In this document: one piece after another, positions 36,570 through 45,480 of the stretch
How positions within the stretch are numbered: the first letter of the stretch is position 1
Layout: every line of letters starts with the position of its first letter
DNA from: Hyphomicrobiales bacterium
GTDB taxonomy: Bacteria > Pseudomonadota > Alphaproteobacteria > Rhizobiales > JAJFHB01
Length of the DNA: 64,000 nt
Assembly: GCA_021775755.1 (NCBI GenBank)
Contig: JAJFHE010000009.1
Span: forward strand, 1 to 64,000
Direction of reading: 5' to 3'
Program-made: the position numbers and the translations under genes
The notes under the pieces: model-generated
Databases searched by the model: none
What the model saw: the letters and a program-made list of their open reading frames with translations, nothing else
What the model was told of the DNA's origin: nothing

Positions 36570-37277
36570 TCACGGTCTGGCCGCCAGAACCAACGCGTTG
36601 CCCTCAAGCCAGGCCTGTACGGGTTGGCCGCGCAGATGGTCGTCGATCTCGTCGATGGTGCGGTAAAGACCGTCTATGGCGAGAAGCTCCGCCTCAAGGC
36701 TTGAACAGAATATCCGCGCGCCCGGATTGCCGGCGGACCCGGCGATGGCGCGGCCGCGCAACGTGCCGTAGATGTGGATCGAACCGCCGGCGACCACCTC
36801 CGCGCCCGAGGCGACATGGCCGAGGATGGTCAGGTCGCCGTCCGCGAAAACCACGGACTGGCCGGAACGCACCGGCTGGTCGAGCAGGAGGGACGCGGGT
36901 TTGTCGGGCTCGGGTTCGGCCGGTTGTTCGGCCGCCTTGCGCTCGGCCAGATCGATGACGCCGGCCGGGCGGCTGCCGCCTGGCAGGGGCGCAAGGCCCG
37001 GGCCGAGCCAGGAGGTTTCAACGCCTTCAACGGCGATGATGCGCACGCCGCGTGCCTGCAGTTGCGCCATGAGCCCTGCGACATCGGGCTTGGCCAGATT
37101 GAGCCGTGCGAGATCGAGCACAACCGGGCGGCCGGTAAAGAACCCGGGCGAGCGCTTCAGCTGCGCGTCGAGCTCGATCAGCCAGTCATCGAAGGGGAGG
37201 TCCGGTGCCAGCACGAACGCCATGAACGAGCGGCCGTGAAACCGGAACGGGGAACGGGAATGAGCAACGCTTACCAC
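36570..37277 (-). CDS. minC: Septum site-determining protein MinC
   Basis: 235 residues. The N-terminal domain begins FRFHGRSFMAFVLAP. A linker at about 130-145 is followed by the right-handed beta-helix C-domain (VVFADGDLTILGHVASGAEVV-type turns, GSIHIYGTLRGRA). It inhibits FtsZ assembly when recruited by MinD. A CtrA-type box lies about 50 bases upstream. Confidence 0.95.
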   Translation of the reverse strand: MVSVAHSRSPFRFHGRSFMAFVLAPDLPFDDWLIELDAQLKRSPGFFTGRPVVLDLARLNLAKPDVAGLMAQLQARGVRIIAVEGVETSWLGPGLAPLPGGSRPAGVIDLAERKAAEQPAEPEPDKPASLLLDQPVRSGQSVVFADGDLTILGHVASGAEVVAGGSIHIYGTLRGRAIAGSAGNPGARIFCSSLEAELLAIDGLYRTIDEIDDHLRGQPVQAWLEGNALVLAARP

Positions 37278-37326
37278 GCCTACCTACACAATCTCCCAAC
37301 CCGTTAACGATTTGGTATTGATTCCT

Positions 37327-37341
37327 TTAACAAAAGGTTAA
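37327..37341. promoter_or_regulatory. CtrA-type binding site upstream of minC
   Basis: TTAACAAAAGGTTAA is an exact TTAA-N7-TTAA, followed by C as in the CtrA consensus. It lies 50-64 bases before the minC start in a 215-base intergenic region, and a further half site (GTTAACG) is at about 37313-37319. Cell-cycle control of min genes by CtrA is known in some Hyphomicrobiales. Confidence 0.7.
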
Positions 37342-37493
37342 CGCGCAACGGCTTTTGCCTGAGCGGGAGAATGGCCACGGGCACCGGGTAATTTCTCCAT
37401 TATTTCAATATGATAGATGGAGGTTCGGGAAACTGGAACAGGCCGTGCATTGCGTCTGTGCACAAGATTTTCGATCGCTTATGCTGTCGCACC

Positions 37494-38354
37494 ATGCAGA
37501 AGTTGGAAATCTACCAGTCCCTGTGGGCGATGGAGCTGCGCCGGCCCGACGGCATCGAGCGCTCCCACGAAGAAGCTTTCGAGATGGTGGCGGAGGCTGG
37601 CTTCGACGGCATGGCGCTCGATCTTGTGAGCCAACCCGATGGGGTGGAAGTAGCAAAGTTCAAACGCCTCTACGCGCGTCATGATCTCGGCTGCTCGATT
37701 ACCGCGTTTCCGAAATCCGTCGAGGACCTGAGACCGGTCCTGCGCATGGCGCGGGAATTCGACGCGCCCTTTGTCAACGTGATCGGTCAGGTGATGCCGC
37801 TCGCCGTCGACGACATGATGCCGGTGATCCGTGCATGGTTGGAGATGGCCAGTGAAGAGGGCGTGCGGGTGCTTTTTGAGACGCACCGCAACTGCATTAC
37901 CAACGACCTCTTTTCAACGCTCCTGTTGTTGGATGCCCTTCCCGAAATGGAGATCTGTGCCGACCTCTCGCACTATCTCATCGACCGGGAATTCTGGTAT
38001 CCGCTGAGCGCTTCCGACCAGGCACTGATCAGCCGGGTGCTGGCGCGCTCGGAAAGCTTTCAGGGACGGGTCGCGTCGCGCGAGCAGATCCAGGTGCCGA
38101 TCGGTTTTCCGCAAAACCAAAAGTGGTTCGATCTCTTTGCAGACTGGTGGGAAGAAGGATTTCGCGCATGGCGTAGCCGTTCGGGCGACGAAGCGGTGCT
38201 CAATTTTCTCTGTGAACTCGGGCCGCCTGAGTATGCGATTACCGGTGCGGATGGCTTTGAGCTCTCCGACCGCTGGGAGGAGGCACTGATTATCCGCGAG
38301 CGGGTGCGTGAAATCTGGTCACGGCTTGAAGCGGGTCAGGCGGCACGGCCGTAA
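37494..38354 (+). CDS. TIM-barrel sugar phosphate isomerase/epimerase-like protein
   Basis: 286 residues from the ATG at 37494. The xylose-isomerase-like TIM barrel pattern is seen in MVAEAGFDGMALDLVSQ, PFVNVIGQVMPL, VRVLFETHRNC (metal-binding Glu) and MEICADLSHYLID (Asp, His). The enzyme is probably metal-dependent; the substrate is unknown. The 3' end overlaps the convergent 2OG-oxygenase gene by 19 bases. Confidence 0.85.
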   Translation: MQKLEIYQSLWAMELRRPDGIERSHEEAFEMVAEAGFDGMALDLVSQPDGVEVAKFKRLYARHDLGCSITAFPKSVEDLRPVLRMAREFDAPFVNVIGQVMPLAVDDMMPVIRAWLEMASEEGVRVLFETHRNCITNDLFSTLLLLDALPEMEICADLSHYLIDREFWYPLSASDQALISRVLARSESFQGRVASREQIQVPIGFPQNQKWFDLFADWWEEGFRAWRSRSGDEAVLNFLCELGPPEYAITGADGFELSDRWEEALIIRERVREIWSRLEAGQAARP

Positions 38355-39124
38355 AAGCCGATGCGCTCTTCTTGCGAGAACACGACGCCTGGCTGCTCGT
38401 AGTAGGAGTAGACCGCAAGGATGCGTTCGCGCGCGCCTTCGACAGGCGTGACCCGGTGCGCCGTATTTCGTCCCCTGAACACATTCAGGGTGCCCGGTTT
38501 GAGGGCGAGCGTCTTGAGTTCCCCGTCATCGCCTTCGAGCAGGCGTGCGACGCCGTCGTAATTCGGATCGGCGTCGGAGCGCAGGTCGCTTCGGTACTGA
38601 AACTCGCCGCCGCCTTCTGGCGCCTGCAGGAGCACGGTCGTGGTGAACTCCGAGCGGTCGAAGTGCCAGTTGAGCGCCTCTCCCTCGCGGTACGCCATGA
38701 CGTTGACGCGGGCAAGCGGGTCGGCCATGGCGTGCAGCTCCGGCTTGCCCATCACTGCTGCCAGAAAATTCGCGAGCGGGGGCCATTCGTAGATGTGCAC
38801 GATCATCGCCTCCGCAATCTGGTCCGCGCACAGCGTGTGATTGACAGTCTCGCAAATACGCAGTGCGGGATGATCGGCGGGCAGCCCGTCAATGCGGTCC
38901 TTGAAATAGATGTTGTGGCGGCGCGCATGGGTAAAGGCGTGTTCGGCGAAGAGCGGCGCTACCTCTTCAACCGCCTTGTGCAACGCCTGCGGCCGGATAA
39001 GGCCGGCCAGATCGAACATGCCCATTTCGGCAAGTTCGCCACGGCAGCGCTCAACCAATGCTCGGCCTGCGGCGCCTGTCAGGTCATGCAGCGGGAATGT
39101 TTCGAGGTCCAGAATATCGTGCAT
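38336..39124 (-). CDS. Fe(II)/2-oxoglutarate oxygenase (HalD/BesD-like family)
   Basis: 262 residues from the ATG at 39124; a GTG at 39136 overlapping the gntR stop (GTGA) would add four. The core has H154-x-D156 in LNWHFDRSEF, the distal His 223 in RNTAHRV and an Arg shortly after for 2OG binding. The general layout resembles the amino-acid halogenase/hydroxylase group around BesD and HalD. True halogenases replace the Asp by Gly or Ala, so the Asp here predicts a hydroxylase. It is coupled to the gntR gene upstream. Confidence 0.75.
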   Translation of the reverse strand: MHDILDLETFPLHDLTGAAGRALVERCRGELAEMGMFDLAGLIRPQALHKAVEEVAPLFAEHAFTHARRHNIYFKDRIDGLPADHPALRICETVNHTLCADQIAEAMIVHIYEWPPLANFLAAVMGKPELHAMADPLARVNVMAYREGEALNWHFDRSEFTTTVLLQAPEGGGEFQYRSDLRSDADPNYDGVARLLEGDDGELKTLALKPGTLNVFRGRNTAHRVTPVEGARERILAVYSYYEQPGVVFSQEERIGFYGRAA

Positions 39125-39132
39125 GGCGCATA

Positions 39133-39849
39133 TCACACGGCATCCACACCGCCCGCCACTGAAATATCTGCAGTGTGCCGCGACCTCAGATACTGCAGGA
39201 AACGCTCGCCCATCTGCCGGGCATGGGCGTGCGCAAGGCGTTCGGCGAGGTCTTCGTCGCGCGCTTCGATGGCGGCGATAATGCGCGGATGCTCGTCGGC
39301 GAATTCGGGATGCACGGCATCGCCGTAACTGCGGAAGTAAATGCGCAGGATGCGGCGGCCCTCATCGAGAATGCGGGCATAGGAATCCGCCAGATAACGG
39401 TTGCGCGCGGCCTCGCCGATGGCGACGTGGAAATCCCGGTTGGCCTCAATCATGGCCAGCGCATCGCGCCGTCCCAGCGCGTCCTCGAACGCACCCTGCG
39501 CCGATTTGATGATCACAAGATCCGCATCGCGGCGCTGCTTCGCGGCAAGCCTTGTCACGGCGCGCTGCAGGAGATCGAGCGCGTCGAGATATTGCGGGAA
39601 ATCCTCAATCTGGAGAGGCGCAACCTGGGTGCTCTTGTTTGGCAGGGTGGTGACGAGGCCTTCCGATGAGAGCCGGATGAGCGCCTCTCTCACCGGTGAG
39701 CGCGAGAGGCCGAACCGCTCGCCGATGCGTGCCTCGTCGAGAAGTTCGCCGGGTTCGAGCACAAGTGTCAGAATTTCCGTGCGCAGGGCGTTATAGACCT
39801 TGCGGGCGCCGCCGCCGCGTGATTTTGAGCCATTTTCACCCGCTGCCAT
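39133..39849 (-). CDS. GntR-family regulator with FCD domain
   Basis: 238 residues. The winged helix is at about 15-80 (VYNALRTEILTLVLEPGELLDEARIGERFG, LSRSPVREALIRL within it). The all-helical FCD ligand domain follows, with Asp and three His as likely metal ligands (EANRDFHVAIGEAA, HPRIIAAIEARD). It is divergent from the DapA-like lyase operon, and a strong dyad lies between them. Confidence 0.92.
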   Translation of the reverse strand: MAAGENGSKSRGGGARKVYNALRTEILTLVLEPGELLDEARIGERFGLSRSPVREALIRLSSEGLVTTLPNKSTQVAPLQIEDFPQYLDALDLLQRAVTRLAAKQRRDADLVIIKSAQGAFEDALGRRDALAMIEANRDFHVAIGEAARNRYLADSYARILDEGRRILRIYFRSYGDAVHPEFADEHPRIIAAIEARDEDLAERLAHAHARQMGERFLQYLRSRHTADISVAGGVDAV

Positions 39850-39900
39850 GGTGTCCCGTCTTTCTCAATCGCGTGCTTGCGCTGTTCGTTTATTCAATGT

Positions 39901-39919
39901 AGTATACAAACTGTACACT
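39901..39919. promoter_or_regulatory. Candidate GntR operator
   Basis: AGTATACA-AAC-TGTACACT is a 19-bp dyad with 7 of 8 pairs matching, located in the 139-base gap between gntR and the divergent DapA-like gene. FCD-type GntR proteins bind short dyads of this kind. Confidence 0.65.
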
Positions 39920-39988
39920 AAATGTCGAGCGCCGGATGATGCTGAAAACGGACATCCGCCGGTGTTGCTGCGACATGGGAGAAGAACC

Positions 39989-40945
39989 ATGAAATTCGAA
40001 GGTATCATTCCGCCGATCATCACGCCCTTTCACGACGATCTGTCGGTCGATGAAAAGGGTTTTGCCGAAGTCGTTGAATATATGATCGGGGCCGGCGTGC
40101 ACGCGATCATAGTCGGCGGCACGACGGGTGAGTATTACGCGCTCAGCGGCGAAGAGCGGGTGCGCCAGTTCAACTACGCCAAGGACGTGATCGGCGGCCG
40201 TGTGCCGATGATCTGCGGCGTCAACGACATTTCGACCGCCGGGGCCTCGGAGTTTGCCGTGGCGGCCCGCGATGCCGGCGCCGACGGTCTGTTGATGGCG
40301 GCGCCCTACTACTCCCTGCCCACCGAGCGCGAGCTTGCAGCACACTGCCTGGCGGTTGATCGCGCAGCCAACCTGCCGATCATGCTCTACAACTATCCCG
40401 GCCGTACCGGTGTGATGATGGGCGAGGAATTTCTGTCGCGCGTCGCTCAAAGCTCAAACTTCCAGTGCATCAAGGAAGCGAGCGGCGACATCAACCGGGT
40501 ACATCTGCTTGCCCGCGACTTCTCGCATGTTCAGCTGAGCTGCGGCTGCGAGGATCAGGCGCTTGAGTTTTACGTCTGGGGCGCAACGAGCTGGGTGACG
40601 CCGATGGGCAACTTCTTCATGGAAGAAGTCGTGCACTTCCACGACACCTGTCTGCATGAGAAGGACTTCGTGAAGGCGCGCGCCATGATGTCGGCGCTGC
40701 TTCCGCTTACGTCAACACTCGAGGGTGGCGGCAAATTCGGACAATGCGTCAAATACGCTGCGGCGCATGCCGGGCTGCCGACAGGCTCGGTGCGCCCGCC
40801 GCTCAAGCCGATGAAAAAAGAACTCGAGCGCGAGCTGCGCGAAGCGCTCGTCATTGCCAAAACCACATTGCGGTCGGTCATGAACGGTGAGACCGGCGCT
40901 CAAGAGGATGCAACACCCCATGTCCGACTTGTTGACCAGGCCTGA
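39989..40945 (+). CDS. Dihydrodipicolinate synthase (DapA)-family lyase
   Basis: 318 residues from the ATG at 39989 (AGAAG upstream). Class-I aldolase TIM barrel: GGTTGEYYALS, the proton-relay Tyr in YNYPGRTG, and the Schiff-base Lys in CIKEASGD. Members act on pyruvate-derived or sugar-acid substrates. The operon with an aldehyde dehydrogenase and an amine oxidase points to catabolism, not lysine synthesis. The 3' end overlaps the aldehyde dehydrogenase gene by 26 bases. Confidence 0.9.
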   Translation: MKFEGIIPPIITPFHDDLSVDEKGFAEVVEYMIGAGVHAIIVGGTTGEYYALSGEERVRQFNYAKDVIGGRVPMICGVNDISTAGASEFAVAARDAGADGLLMAAPYYSLPTERELAAHCLAVDRAANLPIMLYNYPGRTGVMMGEEFLSRVAQSSNFQCIKEASGDINRVHLLARDFSHVQLSCGCEDQALEFYVWGATSWVTPMGNFFMEEVVHFHDTCLHEKDFVKARAMMSALLPLTSTLEGGGKFGQCVKYAAAHAGLPTGSVRPPLKPMKKELERELREALVIAKTTLRSVMNGETGAQEDATPHVRLVDQA

Positions 40946-42446
40946 GTTTGAGGCCATTGCCTCGAAGATGGAGCTGCCCAACTGCTCCTTCATTAATGGC
41001 AAGTTCGCCGCCGCCAAATCCGGCGAGACCTTTCAGACGATCAACCCGGCGAGCGGCGAGGTGATCACCGAGGTTGCGTCCTGCGATGCGGCCGATGTCG
41101 ATTATGCAGTGGCCAAGGCGCGTGAAGCGTTCGAGGCCGGTCACTGGTCGAAAATGCATCCTTCCGAGCGCAAGGACGTGATGATCCGGCTGGTCAAGCT
41201 CTTGAAGCGCCACCGCCATGAGCTTGCGGTTCTGGAAAGCGTTGAAAGCGGCAAGCCGATCCGCGACTGCGTCACCATCGATCTGCCGGAAACCATGCAT
41301 TGCCTCGCCTGGCATGCCGAAGCGGTCGACAAGATGTACGACCAGGTGTCGCCGTCGGGTGACGATGCACTCGGTCTCATCGTGCGCGAGCCGATGGGCG
41401 TGGTGGCCTGCGTGCTGCCGTGGAATTTCCCGCTGATGATGGCGGCATGGAAGATCGGACCGGCGCTTGCATCCGGCAATTCGGTGATCATCAAACCGGC
41501 CGAACAGACCAGCATGACGGCGCTGAGACTTGCCGATCTTGCCTATGAAGCCGGCGTTCCCGCCGGCGTCCTTAATGTGGTGACCGGGCTTGGCGAGACC
41601 GCCGGTCATGCCATCGGCATGCATGGCGACATCAATGCGGTGTCGTTTACGGGCTCCACGGAAGTCGGGCGCAAGTTCCTGGAATATTCGGCACGCTCGA
41701 ACCTCAAGCGCATCGTGCTCGAATGCGGTGGCAAGAACCCGTGCGTCGTGCTGGAAGATGCGGAAAACCTCGATGACGTGGCGCGCCATGTGGTGCACGC
41801 GGTGTTCTGGAACATGGGGCAGAACTGCACCTCGAACTCGCGCCTCATCGTCCACCGCAACATCAAGGACGATCTCCTCGACAAGGTGCACGCGCGGATC
41901 CGCGACTGGCCGACGGGCCATCCGCTGGAACCCTCCAACGCGCTTGGCGCCATGGTTACGCGAGAACATTTCGACAAGGTCATGGGCTACGTCGAAACCG
42001 GTAAGAAGGAAGGTGCCGAAGTCACCGCCGGCGGCGAGGCAATTGCCGAAGGCGATGGTCTCTATATCGCACCGACCGTCTTCGACGGCGTGAAACCCGA
42101 GATGACTATTGCGCGCGATGAGATTTTCGGGCCTGTGCTTTCCGTCATTCCGGTGGCGAGCGATGCACAGGCGGTCGAGATCGCCAACGACACGCCCTAC
42201 GGGCTTCAGGCGTCACTGTTCACATCGAATGTGAAACGCGCTCACCGGGTCGCTCGAGCGTTGCAGGCCGGCACGGTGACGGTCAACTGCTACGGCGAGG
42301 GCGATATCACGACGCCCTTTGGCGGTTACAAACAGTCCGGGTTCGGTGGCCGCGATAACTCGCTGAAAGCGCATGACCAATATACCGAAACCAAAACTAT
42401 CTGGTTCGACCTTTCCGACGATGCGATCGACGAAAGCGTAACCTAA
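40920..42446 (+). CDS. Aldehyde dehydrogenase
   Basis: 508 residues from the ATG at 40920. General base Glu in VLECGGKNP, catalytic Cys in GQNCTSNSRL, the NAD motif FTGSTEVG and the oligomerisation tail. Betaine- or gamma-aminobutyraldehyde-type enzymes look like this. It would oxidise the aldehyde formed by the flavin amine oxidase encoded next. Translationally coupled to the lyase gene. Confidence 0.93.
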   Translation: MSDLLTRPEFEAIASKMELPNCSFINGKFAAAKSGETFQTINPASGEVITEVASCDAADVDYAVAKAREAFEAGHWSKMHPSERKDVMIRLVKLLKRHRHELAVLESVESGKPIRDCVTIDLPETMHCLAWHAEAVDKMYDQVSPSGDDALGLIVREPMGVVACVLPWNFPLMMAAWKIGPALASGNSVIIKPAEQTSMTALRLADLAYEAGVPAGVLNVVTGLGETAGHAIGMHGDINAVSFTGSTEVGRKFLEYSARSNLKRIVLECGGKNPCVVLEDAENLDDVARHVVHAVFWNMGQNCTSNSRLIVHRNIKDDLLDKVHARIRDWPTGHPLEPSNALGAMVTREHFDKVMGYVETGKKEGAEVTAGGEAIAEGDGLYIAPTVFDGVKPEMTIARDEIFGPVLSVIPVASDAQAVEIANDTPYGLQASLFTSNVKRAHRVARALQAGTVTVNCYGEGDITTPFGGYKQSGFGGRDNSLKAHDQYTETKTIWFDLSDDAIDESVT

Positions 42447-42537
42447 GGGTCGAGGTCTTGCGGGCCGGCAAATTGTCGGCCATTGTCGCGCACGCCGCTG
42501 CTTGCGGCGCCGCGCAACAATCATTCCGGTTCGAAAA

Positions 42538-43767
42538 ATGTCCTCAAGCGCTGAGTACGATGTCGCCATCATAGGAGCGGGTGCCGCCGGCATTGGCGCG
42601 GCGAAAGCTGCCGCAAAGAGGGGGCTCAAGTTTGTCGTGCTCGAAGCTTCGCACCGCATTGGCGGACGCGCGTACACGGAAGAGATTCTGCCCGGCGTAC
42701 CATTGGATCTCGGCTGCCACTGGATGCATTCGGCAAGCCTCAATCCCTTCGTGAAAATCGCTGAAGAGCTGGGTTTTGCCTACTCGAAAGCCGGGTTCGA
42801 GCGCTCCGCATTTGTCGATGGAAAGTGGAATGCCGCGAGCGATGTCTCTGAGTGGGGGCAGTTTCACGACGAGCAGTTTGGGCGTGTCGAACGTGCCGCG
42901 GCGGGCGCCGATGATTGCTCCGTCTATGACGTGACCGAGCGCGATCACCGCTTCTCTCCGGACTTCGACTACATCATGTCCCTGCATACATCGTTCGATC
43001 CAGATGAAGTTTCCGTCAAAGACCTGTGTGCGTACAACGACACGGATGAAGACTGGCCGGTGCGTGATGGCTATGGCGCGCTGATCGCAAAGTTCGGTTC
43101 CGATGTCCCCGTCCAACTCAACACGGCGGTGACGAAGGTCGACTGGTCGGGGCCGTATGTGACGCTCGAAACGGCAAAAGGCACCGCAACGGCGCAGAAG
43201 GTGGTGATTACGGTCTCCACGGGAATCCTCGCAGCGGGCGACATTGCGTTCACGCCTGAACTCCCCGACTGGAAGCGCGAAGCCGTCGCCGGTCTGCCGC
43301 TTGGCTGTCACAACCGGATTGCGCTTGGGTTCGACCGTGACGTGTTCGGCGCCGACATGCCGCCCGGCGGTATCGTACGCATCGGCGATGATGAGCCGTT
43401 ATCGGTGCGGTTCCGTCCCGATGGTTTCCCTTTCGTGGTCGGTGTCACCGGGGGCCGTTTCGGCGACTGGCTTGAACGTGCGGGCCAGCAGGCCGCGGTC
43501 GACTTTTTGTCGGAGAAGGTGAAAGCGGTATGCGGCAGCGACATTCTGAAACATGCGGTTGCGGATAAAGCCACAGCATGGCGCGGCGACCCTTGGGTCA
43601 GGGGTGCTTACTCCGCCGCGCAACCCGGGCAAGCACATCAGCGCGCAAAACTGGCGGAGCCGGTTGACGAGTGTCTGTATTTCGCCGGTGAGGCGACATC
43701 GTCTGAGTTCTATTCGACGGCGCATGGCGCCTATCTATCGGGGCTGGCGGCGGCCGAACACGTTTAG
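42538..43767 (+). CDS. Flavin-containing amine oxidase
   Basis: 409 residues from the ATG at 42538. FAD fold IIGAGAAGIGAAKAA near the N-terminus, then the amine-oxidase signature RIGGRAYTEE and LGCHWMHS, and the C-terminal FAD contact LYFAGEATSSEFYSTAHGAY. It oxidises a primary or polyamine, releasing an aldehyde for the dehydrogenase upstream. Its stop overlaps the stop of the convergent Rieske gene by 4 bases. Confidence 0.92.
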   Translation: MSSSAEYDVAIIGAGAAGIGAAKAAAKRGLKFVVLEASHRIGGRAYTEEILPGVPLDLGCHWMHSASLNPFVKIAEELGFAYSKAGFERSAFVDGKWNAASDVSEWGQFHDEQFGRVERAAAGADDCSVYDVTERDHRFSPDFDYIMSLHTSFDPDEVSVKDLCAYNDTDEDWPVRDGYGALIAKFGSDVPVQLNTAVTKVDWSGPYVTLETAKGTATAQKVVITVSTGILAAGDIAFTPELPDWKREAVAGLPLGCHNRIALGFDRDVFGADMPPGGIVRIGDDEPLSVRFRPDGFPFVVGVTGGRFGDWLERAGQQAAVDFLSEKVKAVCGSDILKHAVADKATAWRGDPWVRGAYSAAQPGQAHQRAKLAEPVDECLYFAGEATSSEFYSTAHGAYLSGLAAAEHV

Positions 43768-44906
43768 AGTCCAAGCAGCGCATCGCGCACCATCTTCTGG
43801 AAGAAGTGCACGTGGTGCTCCGAGAACTCACTGTGATCGCGGTCGACGACGAAGCGACCTTGAGTGTAGCCGAGCGAATGCAGACCCTTCTGCACGCTTT
43901 CGCAAAGCCCGACATCTTCTGGAACAAGCACGTTGACGATGTAATCGATGAAGTGGCGTTCCTGCTCGGTCGGTTCTTTGTGTGTGAAGAAGAAGTCGTG
44001 GCGTACGGTCGTGGTTTCGGGGCCGGTCGGGATAATCTGGAACCATACGGCGCTTGGCGAACCGGGAAACCACAGCGGCACAAGTGCCGGCCAAATATAG
44101 GCAAAAAGCGAATCCTGCGCGACGTCCTGTGCCTTCAGGGCGTAGGCGCCGTTGTCGAGTGCTTTGCGCTCCACCTTGTGAGAAAAAGTAATGCCGTCGT
44201 CGGACCAGTCGGCCTTGTTGTCGTAGTCTACAAGCTGCATCAGGGTCTTGTGGTTGGCGTCGCAGTGGTAGCACTCGTGATTGTTGTCGATCACCGTCTT
44301 CCAGTTGGCCGCGATCTCACGCTCATAACGCTCGACATGCACCAGTTCGCCGAGCGACGGGCAGCATTCGTGCATGTCCATGAGGAGCTGCGGCGCCTGC
44401 TCAATGAGCGGCGCGGCGCCGAGGTCGAGGTTCGCGAACAGGAAGCCGCCATAGTTCTCGATACGTACCGGTTTAAGGTCGGCATTGTCGGGGAGCCAGT
44501 CTTCCAGCGCCTTGCGTCCGCGCGCGCCGCGGAAGGTGCCGTCATTGCCGTAGCACCATTGATGATAGGGACAGACGACGAGGCGCGTGTTGCCCTCGCC
44601 TTCAAGCAGCGGGTGGGCTCGGTGACTGCAGACATTGTGAAAGCCGCGCAATTCGCCGTCGTCGCTGCGCAGGATAACGATACCCTGATCGACGATGTGG
44701 CCGGCATGATAGTCGCCCGGTTGGGCAACGTCGGAGATATGGCACTGATACCACCAGGTGCGGTAGAAAATAGCCTCATGTTCGGCGCGCCAGATCTGCG
44801 GGTCGTAGTACCAGGACGCCGGCAGCGTGTGGGAACGCTCCGCCTCATCGTGGAACAGTCCCGAATCGGGTACCGTTTGGCGTGGAGAGGGGGCGTGTTC
44901 GTTCAT
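43764..44906 (-). CDS. Rieske non-haem iron oxygenase, alpha subunit (second copy)
   Basis: 380 residues. Rieske ligands C93-x-H95 and C112-x2-H115. Iron site H214 and H219 in HECYHCDANH with Glu211 in the bridging position. Like the 34116 gene, this is the amine-oxygenase pattern (betaine, carnitine, stachydrine type), not a ring dioxygenase. The two proteins share layout and C-terminal LCESVQKGL but differ widely elsewhere. No ferredoxin reductase gene is close by. Confidence 0.88.
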   Translation of the reverse strand: MNEHAPSPRQTVPDSGLFHDEAERSHTLPASWYYDPQIWRAEHEAIFYRTWWYQCHISDVAQPGDYHAGHIVDQGIVILRSDDGELRGFHNVCSHRAHPLLEGEGNTRLVVCPYHQWCYGNDGTFRGARGRKALEDWLPDNADLKPVRIENYGGFLFANLDLGAAPLIEQAPQLLMDMHECCPSLGELVHVERYEREIAANWKTVIDNNHECYHCDANHKTLMQLVDYDNKADWSDDGITFSHKVERKALDNGAYALKAQDVAQDSLFAYIWPALVPLWFPGSPSAVWFQIIPTGPETTTVRHDFFFTHKEPTEQERHFIDYIVNVLVPEDVGLCESVQKGLHSLGYTQGRFVVDRDHSEFSEHHVHFFQKMVRDALLGL

Positions 44907-45021
44907 GAGCGCAACTCCTTCCGATCGCAGCCTGAAATTCTAGTCATGATCCCGTGGCGCGACCAAGAGCGAAAAGGTGCGGTTCGATTGAAAAAATTTC
45001 CCCGCGACCGTCATCGATGGC

Positions 45022-45480
45022 ATGAAGATGCGCAAAGATGAGAGACACTGGTTCATGCCAAGCTACGATTATCCCCGCCCCGCGGTGACGACCGACATCA
45101 TTCTCTTCAAGCTGGACGAGGGCTGCGCCGAGGTTCTGCTTATTGAGCGCGCGCACGCACCATTCGAAGGCTCATGGGCGCTGCCGGGCGGGTTTGTCGA
45201 CGAGGGCGAGGATCTCGAGGCGGCGGCCCTGCGGGAACTGCAGGAAGAAACCGGGATATCGGGTGTCGCTCTTGAACAGCTGCGGACGTTTGGAGCACCG
45301 GGCCGCGACCCGCGCGGCTGGACGGTTTCCATCGCCTTTGTGGGGGAGGTCAAGGGTGACGACGTGAGCCCTACGCCCGCCAGCGATGCGCGTGAGGTGC
45401 GCTGGTTCGCCATCGATGACCTGCCGGAACTTGCCTTCGATCATGCGGAGATACTGAAAATCGCGTGCGAAGGACTCTAG
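45022..45480 (+). CDS. NUDIX hydrolase
   Basis: 152 residues from the ATG at 45022; the ATG at 45055 (141 residues) is also plausible because the fold starts at PRPAVTTDIILF. The NUDIX box is intact: GGFVDEGEDLEAAALREL then QEETGI. It hydrolyses a nucleoside-diphosphate-linked substrate, for instance ADP-ribose-like compounds. Its 3' end overlaps the convergent agmatinase-like gene by 4 bases. Confidence 0.9.
   Translation: MKMRKDERHWFMPSYDYPRPAVTTDIILFKLDEGCAEVLLIERAHAPFEGSWALPGGFVDEGEDLEAAALRELQEETGISGVALEQLRTFGAPGRDPRGWTVSIAFVGEVKGDDVSPTPASDAREVRWFAIDDLPELAFDHAEILKIACEGL

Noticed and set aside
43806-45041. Long plus-strand frame opposite the second Rieske gene
   Set aside because: Opposite strand carries intact Rieske and iron motifs; the plus frame has no recognisable domain.
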